A stretch of 64,000 nt of DNA from Gemmatimonadaceae bacterium (GCA_019637355.1 JAHBVT010000001.1:2573192-2637191), one strand, 5' to 3'; positions 7,353-15,564 are shown, numbered from the stretch's first letter. Program-made: numbers and translations. The notes: generated by a model not told the origin, from the letters alone.

Positions 7353-7441
7353 TAACGATGCTTGCTGCTGTCAGCCACGCTATGGTGGCGCCCGCTGCGC
7401 GGGCGCATCTTATGGAGTGTCTGCAGCAGAAGCGAACGTTA
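7353..7441 (+). repeat. attC site 7 (short type)
   Basis: TAACGATGCTTGCTGCTG ... CAGCAGAAGCGAACGTTA. Tip hairpin GCGCCCGC-TGC-GCGGGCGC, the same subtype as attC 1, of which it is a near copy. Confidence 0.9.
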
Positions 7442-7494
7442 TGGCGACCAGGGCCGGCGTTGCAACATTCGAGCAGTTTCGCCATTCTTTGACT

Positions 7495-7713
7495 ATGGTT
7501 GACCGGTCCCAAACCCTCGAATCACTGACGGCCCAGGAGCGCATCGCGCTCATTGGCCGTCTCTGGGACAGCCTAGATCCGGCCGCCGCCGCTCCGCTTT
7601 CCCCCGCCCTCGCCGCCGAGCTCGATCGCCGCGAAGCGGAGGCCGACGCGGACCCGGATGCGGGCATCCCCTGGACCGCGCTCCGCGACGAGCTCCGCAC
7701 CCGGCTCCGCTAG
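7495..7713 (+). CDS. Antitoxin of a ParE/RelE-type module, copy 2
   Basis: Identical at DNA level to the copy at 6034-6252, including upstream and downstream sequence of the cassette. 72 residues from ATG 7495; in-frame ATG 7441 is formed by the preceding attC. Followed directly by its toxin. The exact identity means a very recent cassette duplication or re-insertion. Confidence 0.8.
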   Translation: MVDRSQTLESLTAQERIALIGRLWDSLDPAAAAPLSPALAAELDRREAEADADPDAGIPWTALRDELRTRLR

Positions 7714-8013
7714 GTGCCGGCCCTCATCGTCCGGGTCCGCGCGCGGGCTGAGATCGATGAGGCGTTCGAGTGGTACCGCGCCCGGTCACCCGGTGCGGCA
7801 TCCGACTTCCTCGACGCCGTTGATCAGGCACTCACGCACATCGCCGAGGCGCCAGAGCGCTTCCCTGTCGTCCGGGGGCGCCTGCGTCGATTGTTGCTGG
7901 TCGGCTTTCCGTACGCCGTCTACTACAAGGTCTTTCCGCGCTCGATCAGTGTGGTCGGCGTCATCCACGGTCATCGCCATCCCGACACGTGGCTTGAGCG
8001 CGCGGCGCCATAA
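7714..8013 (+). CDS. ParE/RelE-family toxin, copy 2
   Basis: Identical to the 99-residue toxin at 6253-6552: GTG start abutting the antitoxin stop, strand segments FPYAVYYKV and VIHGHRHPDTW, and a TAA stop that is part of the attC R'' box (8011). Having two intact copies means loss of one is buffered by the other antitoxin. Confidence 0.85.
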   Translation: MPALIVRVRARAEIDEAFEWYRARSPGAASDFLDAVDQALTHIAEAPERFPVVRGRLRRLLLVGFPYAVYYKVFPRSISVVGVIHGHRHPDTWLERAAP

Positions 8014-8101
8014 CGCCGCTTGCTGCTGACGGCCACGGTATGGATGGCGCGGGCTGCGCCCGCGCGTTCTATTGGAGTGTCCGCAGCAGAAGCAAACGTT
8101 A
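8011..8101 (+). repeat. attC site 8 (short type)
   Basis: Exact copy of attC 6 (tip GCGCGGGC-TGC-GCCCGCGC). It ends GTTATGC, where the ATG opens the next, gene-less cassette. Confidence 0.9.
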
Positions 8102-8281
8102 TGCGGCAGGGTCCGAGTCCACGAAGCTTCCGAGGCGTCGCGGCGAAACGCCGGCTCGCCGTGCGCGCCCCCCAACACACTTTAGGTGGTCCGTGCGGAA
8201 GGATCTACGCGCGGCGGGGGCGACCGGATCCCAACGCGGAGCGCAGGGCGCCGAATCGCGGCGCTACCGAATACCTCCGCA
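8102..8281 (+). other. Repeated gene-less cassette, copy A
   Basis: 180-bp cassette body beginning TGCGGCAGGGTCCGAGTCCA. It is identical to the body at 13051-13230 and related to six others. A plus-strand frame of 71 codons opens at the attC-derived ATG (8101) and runs into the next attC, but it is broken in half of the copies, so coding is doubtful. Confidence 0.7.
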
Positions 8282-8370
8282 TAACGCGGCTTGCTGCCGA
8301 CAGGTGCCCTTGGTAGCGCGGGCTACGCCCGCGCGGTTTATTGGAGCACCTGCAGCAGAAGCGTACGTTA
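8282..8370 (+). repeat. attC site 9 (short type)
   Basis: TAACGCGGCTTGCTGCCG ... CAGCAGAAGCGTACGTTA with tip GCGCGGGC-TAC-GCCCGCGC. This subtype follows every copy of the gene-less cassette family. Confidence 0.9.
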
Positions 8371-8418
8371 TGGCGATGAAGCCGTGACACGCGCATTCCC
8401 ACAGTGGGTAGTACGCGC

Positions 8419-8886
8419 ATGATGTCTTGGACGAGACCGGCCGTGCGGCCACGAAGCTACCGGGTTGTCGCGCTCGCTGCTATGCTCGCGAGCTGCGAGG
8501 CGCCTACCGACCCGAACGCATCGCGTGTGCGGCTGGAGATGGGCACCCAGTCCATCTACGCCGACGCGATGGCCCTGCTCGAGTCGCACGATAGCGACTC
8601 CACGGTCATCGTCGGGCATATCCTGTTCCCAGGCAGTCCGTACAGCGCCAGTGCGCGTCTCCAGACGGGGCCCGGCGAGTGGACCGTCGTCTTGCGCGCC
8701 GTTCCGCTCCCCAACTGTTGTGCCGATGTGCTCAACACGCGCGCGTATCGCTTGCGGATCGCGGGCACGCTACCGGCCGGGACGCTGCTCCGCGTGGTGC
8801 ATAGCTACCCGAACACCGGCTGGGCAGCCGATACCATTTTCGAACGCACGCTCGCGCCCATCGCCCTCCAGCGCGCCACGCCATAA
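8419..8886 (+). CDS. Cassette-encoded lipoprotein, unknown function
   Basis: 155 residues from ATG 8419; a second ATG follows directly. Signal peptide RVVALAAMLASCEAP with lipobox LASC predicts an anchored lipoprotein. The mature part is small and beta-rich with a CC pair (PLPNCCADV). No family recognised. The stop TAA (8884-8886) is shared with the attC R'' box. It is one of three small lipoprotein cassettes in the array (5251, 8419, 12166). Confidence 0.75.
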   Translation: MMSWTRPAVRPRSYRVVALAAMLASCEAPTDPNASRVRLEMGTQSIYADAMALLESHDSDSTVIVGHILFPGSPYSASARLQTGPGEWTVVLRAVPLPNCCADVLNTRAYRLRIAGTLPAGTLLRVVHSYPNTGWAADTIFERTLAPIALQRATP

Positions 8887-9013
8887 CGCCGCTTGCTGCC
8901 GACAAGCGCGGGGAAGGTAGCGGTTGTGGGGCCTCAGCCTCATCTTGAACTACGGTCTGCTGAGGCCCCACAACCGCATCTTGTTGGAGCGCTTGCAGCA
9001 GAAGCACACGTTA
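8884..9013 (+). repeat. attC site 10 (long type)
   Basis: TAACGCCGCTTGCTGCCG ... CAGCAGAAGCACACGTTA, 130 bp. Long stem GCGGTTGTGGGGCCTC and complement. It is an unoccupied relative of the attC 2 site that carries the IS. Confidence 0.9.
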
Positions 9014-9034
9014 GCTGGACTTCGGAGGGTTCGA

Positions 9035-10003
9035 GTGGAGGCAAAGGAGGAAACCCTCGCGGCGAAGAATGAGGTGGAGTCCCACTTTGTTCTCGGTCTA
9101 ACCGAGGCTGACTATCGTCCCTTTGAAGCGGCCCTCGGGGGTGTTCCCCAGAGCGTCGCACGCCACTTCTCCTTCTTTCGTGACGCAGTCGAGGCAGTAG
9201 TTGAGACGACTAGCACGCCTTTTACGATCTCATTTGACGCCGCACAGCGGGCGGCCGAGAAACACCACCTTCTCTTGGACGCGATACATTCGCTCAAGGA
9301 TGAGCGCGCCACCCCCCTGACGCCTGGCGAGGCCGAGAAGGCTGCCGCCGCTCGTTTAGATCGAGTTAGAAGTCTACTTCGCGAGAAGTACAGTGCGGAC
9401 GAGGGCAGGTACGAGATATTTCGCGAGGCTGCGCGCCCCCTCATCTTCGGACATCGCTCCGGGACTCTGGTAAAGTTGGCGCGCGAGCTCCTCGCCCAAG
9501 GGGCTGTCGGTCTCTGGGGGTGTTTCGAAAGCCTTGCCAAAGACGTCGCGCGCTCCGTGGTCAACGAGTCGCCGTCACTTGCTAGAGCGGTCCTCGACGA
9601 CCCAGTTGCGAGTAAGCACTTCGAGTTTCCACGAATGTCTTACGATGATCTTGCCAAGTCATCGTTTGACTTCTCGGGAAAGGTTGGAGATGTCTTGTTT
9701 GGAAGCCGTGATTTCAGCGACCTTCGAAGACTGAAAGCGGCACTCCATGCGCTATTTCCTGATCGCCCTGAGCTCCGCGAAGCACTGGGTCGACCTGAAC
9801 TCTGGCGACTTTGCCAGGACCGACACCTGATCGTTCATCGTCGCGGGCTCATCGACGAACAGTATCTCATCAACACAGGGCAGGAGCTGGCAGTAGGCGA
9901 TCTACTAGTCCTGACTCCTCGCGAGTTTCTGGACCGCGCGCGGCTAGTTCTCGCTGCTGGAGCAGCATTGGCACAAGCCAGCACAGGGCGCGCCGCCAGC
10001 TAA
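9035..10003 (+). CDS. Cassette-encoded HEPN-domain protein
   Basis: 322 residues from GTG 9035, with CGGAGGG upstream at good spacing. Near the C-terminus, DRHLIVHRRG (Arg ~263, His ~268) is an Rx4H motif followed by a basic pair, the active-site signature of HEPN ribonucleases, preceded by LWRLCQ typical of the motif helix. The N-terminal two thirds are helical and unrecognised. HEPN proteins cleave RNA and serve as toxins or anti-phage effectors; some lack activity. No partner nucleotidyltransferase is present in the cassette, so it acts alone or with another locus. The stop TAA lies in the next attC. Confidence 0.72.
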   Translation: MEAKEETLAAKNEVESHFVLGLTEADYRPFEAALGGVPQSVARHFSFFRDAVEAVVETTSTPFTISFDAAQRAAEKHHLLLDAIHSLKDERATPLTPGEAEKAAAARLDRVRSLLREKYSADEGRYEIFREAARPLIFGHRSGTLVKLARELLAQGAVGLWGCFESLAKDVARSVVNESPSLARAVLDDPVASKHFEFPRMSYDDLAKSSFDFSGKVGDVLFGSRDFSDLRRLKAALHALFPDRPELREALGRPELWRLCQDRHLIVHRRGLIDEQYLINTGQELAVGDLLVLTPREFLDRARLVLAAGAALAQASTGRAAS

Positions 10004-10091
10004 CGACGCTTGCTGCTGACGGCCACGATGAGGATGGCGCGGGCTGCGCCCGCGCGTTCTATTGGAGTGTCCGCAGCAGAAGCAAACGTTA
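10001..10091 (+). repeat. attC site 11 (short type)
   Basis: TAACGACGCTTGCTGCTG ... CAGCAGAAGCAAACGTTA, tip GCGCGGGC-TGC-GCCCGCGC. Overlaps the stop codon of the HEPN gene. Confidence 0.9.
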
Positions 10092-10151
10092 TACGGACGC
10101 GGCGCGCTCGCGCAGCTCCGTAGATTTTCCAAGAACCCTCAATCCCGCACC

Positions 10152-11696
10152 GTGACCGCTGCCGTCCTCCTCCATCGCTGTGCCCCGATTCTTGCGCTCA
10201 CCCTGCTGAGTGCGTGCGGTGCCAGTCACGGAACCTCAGGTCGAAGCGACTGGACTTCGAACGTCAGGATGTTCGAAGCAGAGCTACGGGAGCTGCAGAC
10301 TGCGCTCGCCGTACCCGGCATCGCCTATGTCATCGTTTCGGATAGCGGTCCGATCGCTTCCGGAGCGTTCGGTGTCGCACAAGCGGCAGACAGCGCCCCG
10401 TTCGCGACGTCTACGCCGCTGCGCATCGCGTCAGTTACAAAGTCTATCACTGCGATTATCGCCCTGCAGCTCGTCGATGAGGGTCGCTTGGACCTCGATG
10501 CACCGGTACGCGAGTACGCGCAAGGCTTGTCGCTTCCTGACGATGTGTCGGTGCGGCACCTGTTGTCGCACGCGTCCGAGGGCACCATTGGCAGCGAGTA
10601 TGTCTACTCCAGTTCACGCTACGCCATGCTCGGTCGCGTGATCGAGGCCGTAACTGATACGAGTCTTGATGTCGCGATGCACGCTCGCGTCCTCGAGCGC
10701 GCGGCGATGCGGCCGTATCCTTCACCCGACTTGGGAGCGCATGCCGCCCTCGTATCAACTGTCGACGACATGGGGAGATACCTCACGGCGCTGGAGCGCG
10801 GAGTGCTGCTGCCGCCGCAAGCACTAGAGCGACTTGCGGTGCCCTCACGCACGCCGTCTGGCACACCACTCCCAGTGAGCCTGGGCTGGTTTGTTCAGAC
10901 CGTGCAGGGGCGGCCTGTGATGTGGAGTTTCGGTCAGGATGATCCCGAGCACTCTGGTGCCCTGCTGATTCGCCTTCCCGAACAGAAGCTCTCGCTGTTC
11001 GTGCTCGCCAACTCCAACGTGCTCAGCGACCCCTTTCGCCTCCTGATGGGTGATGCGACGAAGTCGCCATTCGCGATGAGTTTTCTACGCCTGTTCGCGT
11101 TCTCGCCAGCAGGCGCGCCGCAGAGTCGCCCGGCGCGAGCCGACTCTGCACTCGCCACCGCGCTTGACGGGCACGAGCGACGCTCGGACTATCGGTACCG
11201 TGACGAGCTTATCGGCTGGGCACTGGTTGACCTCTGGACCGACGATCATGCTGGTGCGAAGCGAAAGTTTGATATCGTACGGCAACGCTACCGCAGCAAC
11301 GAGCCTGACCCGGTTCTTCACTTTGCTAGCGCGCGCCTCCAAGACTCCAGCGTCCGAAGGTCCGCGCTGCTAGATGGCGCGCTCCTGCTTCGAGCGCATC
11401 CGGAGAATCGCTGGATGTTGCTGGCGCAGGGTTACTTGCTTCAACAAGAGGGACGTGTCACCGAAGCGTCAGACACTTTTCAACGCATTCTAGACCTGCC
11501 GAATCAAGAACCGGACTTCCTTCGCCGTCTCTTCAGATTCTGGAGCTGGATGGCTATGGCTCAGATGACCGCGCCTCACGATCCGGCGCAAGCGCGCGCG
11601 TACCTGCAGAACATCGTGCAGAGCGGCGTCACGGGCGAGATGCTGGCCGACACGCGGCGAATGCTTGATAGTCTCGACCGGCAGCGGCTGCACTGA
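10152..11696 (+). CDS. Cassette-encoded serine hydrolase (class C beta-lactamase fold), lipoprotein
   Basis: 514 residues from GTG 10152. A lipoprotein signal (APILALTLLSACGASHG, lipobox LSAC) places it on the outer face of a membrane. The penicillin-binding/esterase fold shows the nucleophile motif SVTK within RIASVTKSITAI and the second motif YSSSRYAMLG. A third HxG-like motif is not obvious. The last ~180 residues after the hydrolase domain form helical, TPR-like repeats (LAQGYLLQQEGRVTEASDTFQRIL). Likely an esterase or D-peptidase rather than a true beta-lactamase. At 1.6 kb it is a long cassette. Confidence 0.8.
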   Translation: MTAAVLLHRCAPILALTLLSACGASHGTSGRSDWTSNVRMFEAELRELQTALAVPGIAYVIVSDSGPIASGAFGVAQAADSAPFATSTPLRIASVTKSITAIIALQLVDEGRLDLDAPVREYAQGLSLPDDVSVRHLLSHASEGTIGSEYVYSSSRYAMLGRVIEAVTDTSLDVAMHARVLERAAMRPYPSPDLGAHAALVSTVDDMGRYLTALERGVLLPPQALERLAVPSRTPSGTPLPVSLGWFVQTVQGRPVMWSFGQDDPEHSGALLIRLPEQKLSLFVLANSNVLSDPFRLLMGDATKSPFAMSFLRLFAFSPAGAPQSRPARADSALATALDGHERRSDYRYRDELIGWALVDLWTDDHAGAKRKFDIVRQRYRSNEPDPVLHFASARLQDSSVRRSALLDGALLLRAHPENRWMLLAQGYLLQQEGRVTEASDTFQRILDLPNQEPDFLRRLFRFWSWMAMAQMTAPHDPAQARAYLQNIVQSGVTGEMLADTRRMLDSLDRQRLH

Positions 11697-11725
11697 GGCT
11701 GAGGCCCGATCGGATGGGCGCCGTA

Positions 11726-11854
11726 TAACGACGCTTGCTGCCGACGAGCGCGGGTGCGGTAGCGGTTGTGGGGCCTCGCCTTCATCTTCTGTAAGGTTTG
11801 GCGAGGCCCCACAACCGCGTTTTATGGAAGCGCTCGCAGCAGAAGCTCACGTTA
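11726..11854 (+). repeat. attC site 12 (long type)
   Basis: TAACGACGCTTGCTGCCG ... CAGCAGAAGCTCACGTTA, 129 bp, stem GCGGTTGTGGGGCCTC. Unoccupied relative of the IS-bearing sites. Confidence 0.9.
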
Positions 11855-12031
11855 TGCGGCAGGGTCCGAGTCCACGGTGCTACGGATGCGTCGCGACGGA
11901 TCGCCGACTTGCGGGGCAAGGTCCTGAACGGCTTTTCGGGGGTTCGAGCGGATGGTCGCGTGCGCGTCGGCGGGGGGCGCTCCTCGCGTCGCGCAGGGCG
12001 CAGGTTTCCCGCGCGGCGCCAGGCCTCCGCA
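11855..12031 (+). other. Repeated gene-less cassette, copy B (divergent)
   Basis: 177-bp body. The first ~24 bp match copy A (TGCGGCAGGGTCCGAGTCCA) and the rest has diverged; it is close to the body at 15118-15295. Carries the same attC subtype. A 71-codon plus-strand frame is open here. Confidence 0.65.
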
Positions 12032-12120
12032 TAACGCGGCTTGCTGCCGACAGGTGCCCGTGGTAGCGCGGGCTACGCCCGCGCGGTTTATTGGAGCACC
12101 TGCAGCAGAAGCGTACGTTA
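12032..12120 (+). repeat. attC site 13 (short type)
   Basis: TAACGCGGCTTGCTGCCG ... CAGCAGAAGCGTACGTTA, tip GCGCGGGC-TAC-GCCCGCGC. Confidence 0.9.
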
Positions 12121-12165
12121 TGCCTACTGGCTGCATTCGCTTTGGAGAATGAGATTAGGGACGCT

Positions 12166-12867
12166 ATGCGACTGATGATGACACGGCCAACTACGAACTC
12201 GCTCGTAGTCGGTGCTCTCCTGGTGCTCCACGGCTGTTCTGTACCCGAGCACAAGGAAGAGCCGGCACCGGCAGCCGTCCCTCCTCAGATTTTCCAACCC
12301 GAGAGCGGCATTGATGCTGGGCGGTGGGTGCGCGTCGATGCGATGATCGAATCAGAGTCTGCGCGTCGCGCTCGCGCGCGCAGAAGCGGCCTGAGCATCG
12401 AGCAGGTTCAGCCTCAAGCTTTCGGGCTCATAGTGAGCGTCGTCTTTCCTGACATCGAGATGGGCATCGCGATATTTCGCCAGAGCAAAGTCTACGCGCT
12501 GGATGGCATCGCCAACCGCATTTTTGTAGACCAGAGGTACATCTATGCGAAGGGCTTTTTGTCCCCGGAGGTACTCAGCATCTCGGAACGCGGCTGGTCG
12601 GAGCAGTACTCGGCTTCCCAGTCCCAGCTCTCGCTGCTCAATGACCTTGCGAACGCAGTGCTTGGAGGCGGAGGGTACAAGGAAGCCCATGAGGCAATGG
12701 GCTACTTTGGACCACTAGCGCTAGCTGGCGCCCCCAAAACGGGGGAGTACGAGCGTGAGGTGTCGTGGCTGGTAGGGGTCCAGCAAGTGGACAGTGCCTA
12801 CTTTCGAGTGGGCTCAAAGCCGGGAGTAGGCAATCGAATCGTGACTCAGTTTGTCCCGAAGCCATAG
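12166..12867 (+). CDS. Cassette-encoded lipoprotein, unknown function
   Basis: 233 residues from ATG 12166. Signal peptide NSLVVGALLVLHGCSVPE with lipobox LHGC. The mature N-terminus is Pro/Ala-rich (EEPAPAAVPP), a flexible spacer, followed by a mixed alpha/beta domain of about 190 residues without recognised motifs. An alternative ATG lies 3 codons downstream. It is the only gene of its cassette. It ends 54 bp before the next attC. Confidence 0.75.
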   Translation: MRLMMTRPTTNSLVVGALLVLHGCSVPEHKEEPAPAAVPPQIFQPESGIDAGRWVRVDAMIESESARRARARRSGLSIEQVQPQAFGLIVSVVFPDIEMGIAIFRQSKVYALDGIANRIFVDQRYIYAKGFLSPEVLSISERGWSEQYSASQSQLSLLNDLANAVLGGGGYKEAHEAMGYFGPLALAGAPKTGEYEREVSWLVGVQQVDSAYFRVGSKPGVGNRIVTQFVPKP

Positions 12868-12920
12868 CGCGAGTCGAGCACGTTTCACGCTGCGACAGCC
12901 AGAGTCCGACGCGCGAGGCA

Positions 12921-13050
12921 TAACGACGCTTGCTGCTGATGAACGCGGGTGCGGAGTGGGTTTGGCGGGGCGTCCGTGACGGCCTAGGCTTGGTTGCGGA
13001 CGCCCCGCCAAACCCTTCTTATTGAGCGTTCACAGCAGAAGCACACGTTA
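12921..13050 (+). repeat. attC site 14 (long type)
   Basis: TAACGACGCTTGCTGCTG ... CAGCAGAAGCACACGTTA, 130 bp, stem GGGTTTGGCGGGGCGTCC. Close copy of attC 3. Confidence 0.9.
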
Positions 13051-13230
13051 TGCGGCAGGGTCCGAGTCCACGAAGCTTCCGAGGCGTCGCGGCGAAACGC
13101 CGGCTCGCCGTGCGCGCCCCCCAACACACTTTAGGTGGTCCGTGCGGAAGGATCTACGCGCGGCGGGGGCGACCGGATCCCAACGCGGAGCGCAGGGCGC
13201 CGAATCGCGGCGCTACCGAATACCTCCGCA
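13051..13230 (+). other. Repeated gene-less cassette, copy C
   Basis: 180-bp body identical to copy A. First of two tandem copies directly left of an IS110 element. Confidence 0.7.
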
Positions 13231-13319
13231 TAACGCGGCTTGCTGCCGACAGGTGCCCTTGGTAGCGCGGGCTACGCCCGCGCGTTTTATTGGAGCACCT
13301 GCAGCAGAAGCGTACGTTA
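13231..13319 (+). repeat. attC site 15 (short type)
   Basis: TAACGCGGCTTGCTGCCG ... CAGCAGAAGCGTACGTTA, tip GCGCGGGC-TAC-GCCCGCGC. Confidence 0.9.
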
Positions 13320-13498
13320 TGCGGCAGGGTCCGAGTCCACGAAGCTTCCGAGGCGTCGCGGCGAAACGCCGGCTCGCCGTGCGCGCCCCCCAACACACTT
13401 AGGTGGTCCGTGCGGAAGGATCTACGCGCGGCGGGGGCGACCGGATCCCAATGCGGAGCGCAGGGCGCCGAATCGCGGCGCTGCCGAAGACCTCCGCA
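13320..13498 (+). other. Repeated gene-less cassette, copy D
   Basis: 179-bp body, almost identical to copy A but lacking one T (ACACACTTAGG), which breaks the plus-strand reading frame. Two or three further substitutions. Confidence 0.7.
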
Positions 13499-13586
13499 TA
13501 ACGCGGCTTGCTGCCGACAGGTGCCCTTGGTAGCGCGGGCTACGCCCGCGCGTTTTATTGGAGCACCTGCAGCAGAAGCACACGTT
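13499..13586 (+). repeat. attC site 16, cut by IS110 element in the R' box
   Basis: TAACGCGGCTTGCTGCCG ... CAGCAGAAGCACACGTT. The last base of the GTTA box is missing because a second IS110-family element begins at 13587. The sequence resumes as ATGCGGCAGGG after the element. Confidence 0.88.
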
Positions 13587-13860
13587 GCTATGACTGGGCA
13601 TCCGTCAAGGGCACGAGCTACATCGGCGCTCCCGCGTCGAGGGTGGTGAAGCGAGGGGCTCGGATCCCAGCGGCGGCTTCGACGATGAATCCTGCTGCTA
13701 TACGCCGGTCAGTCTCCAGGAGACCGGAGCGGCACGAAGTGGATTCGTCCGGAGCAGGCGCGTTCTATGCGCGGGGATCCACGCTCTCGCGAGCGCTACC
13801 CGATAACGTGTGCCGCGCGTCCTCCCTATCGTGCCGCTGGAACCCGAGCCGAGCTGTCTC
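13587..13860 (-). ncRNA. Putative bridge-RNA region with attC-matching guides
   Basis: Non-coding segment downstream of the transposase. At 13803-13813 it contains ATAACGTGTGC, the exact complement of the attC R' sequence GCACACGTTAT into which the element is inserted. At 13763-13771 it contains TTCTATGCG, identical to the right-end/target junction at 15114-15122. Two independent matches to the junctions are what a bridge RNA with target and donor loops predicts. RNA ends and fold are not determined. Confidence 0.55.
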
Positions 13861-15000
13861 CTACGCCTGTGCGTGCGGCGGCGCCTCCTCGCGCATCACC
13901 GCCCACAGGAACCCGATCAACTCCCGCGCCACCGCCACCGCCGCGACCTGGCGCGCGTGGCCGTCCTGCAACCGGTGGTAGCGCTTGTACAGGCGATGCT
14001 GCGCCTTCCACGCGTGCGCGATCACCGCCGCCGGCTGGCCCGCCTGCCGCTGCTGGTGCCGCTTGCCCACGCGCGGCAGGTGCCGATAGCTCCACGCCGC
14101 CTGCACCAGCACGTGCCGCACGTGCGCGTTCCCCGCCTTGGTCAGCGCGCCGCGGCGCTCGCGCTCCCCGCTCGAGTGCTCGCGCGGCACGAGCCCCACG
14201 TAGCTCATCAGCGCGCGCGGCGACGCGAAGCGCCGCCAGTCGCCGAGTTCCGTGGCGAGCACCATCGCCGCCAAGGTGTCGATCCCCCGGAAGCAGCCCA
14301 GGCGCCCGACCAGCGGCGCATAGGCCGGCGTCGCCGCCAGCGCCGCCACGCGCTGGTCGAGTGCGCTGCGGCGCCCCTCCTTGTACGCCAGCAGCGCCAG
14401 GTGCTCCTGCAGGATCTCGCGGTCTTCCGCCTCCAAGGGCGACGCGGGCGCCCGCAGCAGCGTCGCCAGCCACGTGTGGTGCGCGGGCGTCCAGGGTTTC
14501 GCGCCGTACGCGCAGCCGCGCCGCGTGAGGAACTTCAGCACGTAGTGCCGCGAGCGCATCACCTCGCGCTGCAGCGTCGTCCGCAGCCGCACGAGGTCAC
14601 GCACCCGCTCCTCGGCGGCCGCCGGCACCCGCACCGGCGTGAGCTCCCCCGCGCGGTGCAGCCGCGCGAGCTGCACCGCATCATAGCGGTCGTGCTTGCG
14701 CTGCACGCCGGGCCGCGTCGGCATCAGCGACGGCGCGATCACGTCGCACGCCACGCCCCACGCCGCGCACGCGCGCTGCAGCACGAAGCCCGCGCTACTC
14801 GCCTCGTAGACCACGCGCACCGTCCCCTCGCGCTGCCAGCGCCGCACATAGCGTTCGAGCTTCGGCAGCGCATTCGGGAGCCGGTCCACGCACTCGGCCT
14901 GGGCCGCGCCGTCGCGCAGCACCGCCGACGTGACCGAGGCCTTGTGCACATCCCAGCCAAGCCAGATAGTTGAGGCAGCTGCTGCAGGAACCGATGACAT
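13861..15000 (-). CDS. IS110-family transposase (DEDD recombinase), second type
   Basis: 379 residues from ATG 15000 (MSSVPAAAASTIWLGWDVHK). DEDD residues: Asp in LGWDVHKASV, Glu in VVYEASSAGF, and the Asp pair in RKHDRYDAVQL. The C-terminal domain shows FRGIDTLAAMVLATELGD and SYVGLVPREHSSGERERR, then LTKAGNAHVRHVLVQAAW. Only distantly related to the transposase of the other two IS copies, so two separate IS110 lineages target the same array. Intact. A longer upstream frame extends into cassette sequence and is not part of the gene. Confidence 0.92.
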   Translation of the reverse strand: MSSVPAAAASTIWLGWDVHKASVTSAVLRDGAAQAECVDRLPNALPKLERYVRRWQREGTVRVVYEASSAGFVLQRACAAWGVACDVIAPSLMPTRPGVQRKHDRYDAVQLARLHRAGELTPVRVPAAAEERVRDLVRLRTTLQREVMRSRHYVLKFLTRRGCAYGAKPWTPAHHTWLATLLRAPASPLEAEDREILQEHLALLAYKEGRRSALDQRVAALAATPAYAPLVGRLGCFRGIDTLAAMVLATELGDWRRFASPRALMSYVGLVPREHSSGERERRGALTKAGNAHVRHVLVQAAWSYRHLPRVGKRHQQRQAGQPAAVIAHAWKAQHRLYKRYHRLQDGHARQVAAVAVARELIGFLWAVMREEAPPHAQA

Positions 15001-15117
15001 GGGCTGGTCCTCCGTTGCAGGAAGGGCGACGCACCGTCGCCAGTGGCTCTGGCACCTCCGACGCACTCGGGGAGCTAACCCACGAGAGGTCGGGGGGCCA
15101 GCCCAGTCATAACTTCT

Positions 15118-15295
15118 ATGCGGCAGGGTCCGAGTCCACGGTGCTGCGGATGCGTCGCGACGGATCGCCGACTTGCGTGGCAAGGTCCTGAACGGCTTTT
15201 CGGGGGTTCGACCGGATAGTCGCGTGCGCGCCGGCGGGGGGCGCTCCTCACGTCGCGCTGGGCGCAATTTTCCCGCGCGTCGCCAAGCCTCCGCA
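15118..15295 (+). other. Repeated gene-less cassette, copy E (divergent)
   Basis: 178-bp body directly right of the IS, close to copy B (11855). A TAG interrupts the plus-strand frame that is open in copy B. Confidence 0.65.
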
Positions 15296-15384
15296 TAACG
15301 CGGCTTGCTGCCGACAGGTGCCTTTGGTAGCGCGGGCTACGCCCGCGCGTTTTATTGGAGCACCTGCAGCAGAAGCGTACGTTA
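15296..15384 (+). repeat. attC site 17 (short type)
   Basis: TAACGCGGCTTGCTGCCG ... CAGCAGAAGCGTACGTTA, tip GCGCGGGC-TAC-GCCCGCGC. Confidence 0.9.
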
Positions 15385-15564
15385 TGCGGCAGGGTCCGAG
15401 TTCACGAAGCTTCCGAGGCGTCGCAACGAAACGCCGGCTCACCGTGCGCGCCCCCGAACACACTTGAGGTGGTCCGTGCGGACGGTTCCGCGCGCGGCGT
15501 GGGCGACCAGACCCCAACGCGTAGCGCAGGGCGCCGACTCGCGGCGCTGCCGCATACCTCCGCA
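15385..15564 (+). other. Repeated gene-less cassette, copy F
   Basis: 180-bp body related to copy A with scattered substitutions; a TGA (in ACACACTTGAGG) interrupts the plus-strand frame. Confidence 0.65.

Larger units (their letters stand above)
13587..15117 (-). mobile_element. IS110-family insertion sequence inserted in an attC R' box
   Basis: About 1.53 kb. Inverted repeats TATGACTGGGC lie at 13589-13599 and (complement) 15101-15111, with 2 bp outside on the left and about 5 on the right, so they are sub-terminal. The transposase is on the minus strand, with 274 bp non-coding downstream and 117 bp upstream, the IS1111-type layout. The insertion point is between GTT and A of the attC recombination box, the region where integron integrase acts. 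The exact boundary is uncertain by 1-2 bases because of repeated T. Confidence 0.85.

Noticed and set aside
8101-8316. 71-codon frame in the gene-less cassette (MRQGPSPRSFRGVA...)
   Set aside because: Broken by single-base indels or stops in half of the copies and runs through the attC; kept as a possibility in findings but not listed as a gene.
13810-14973. 387-codon plus-strand frame
   Set aside because: Antisense to the second IS110 transposase; low-complexity His/Arg/Pro-rich composition typical of a GC shadow.
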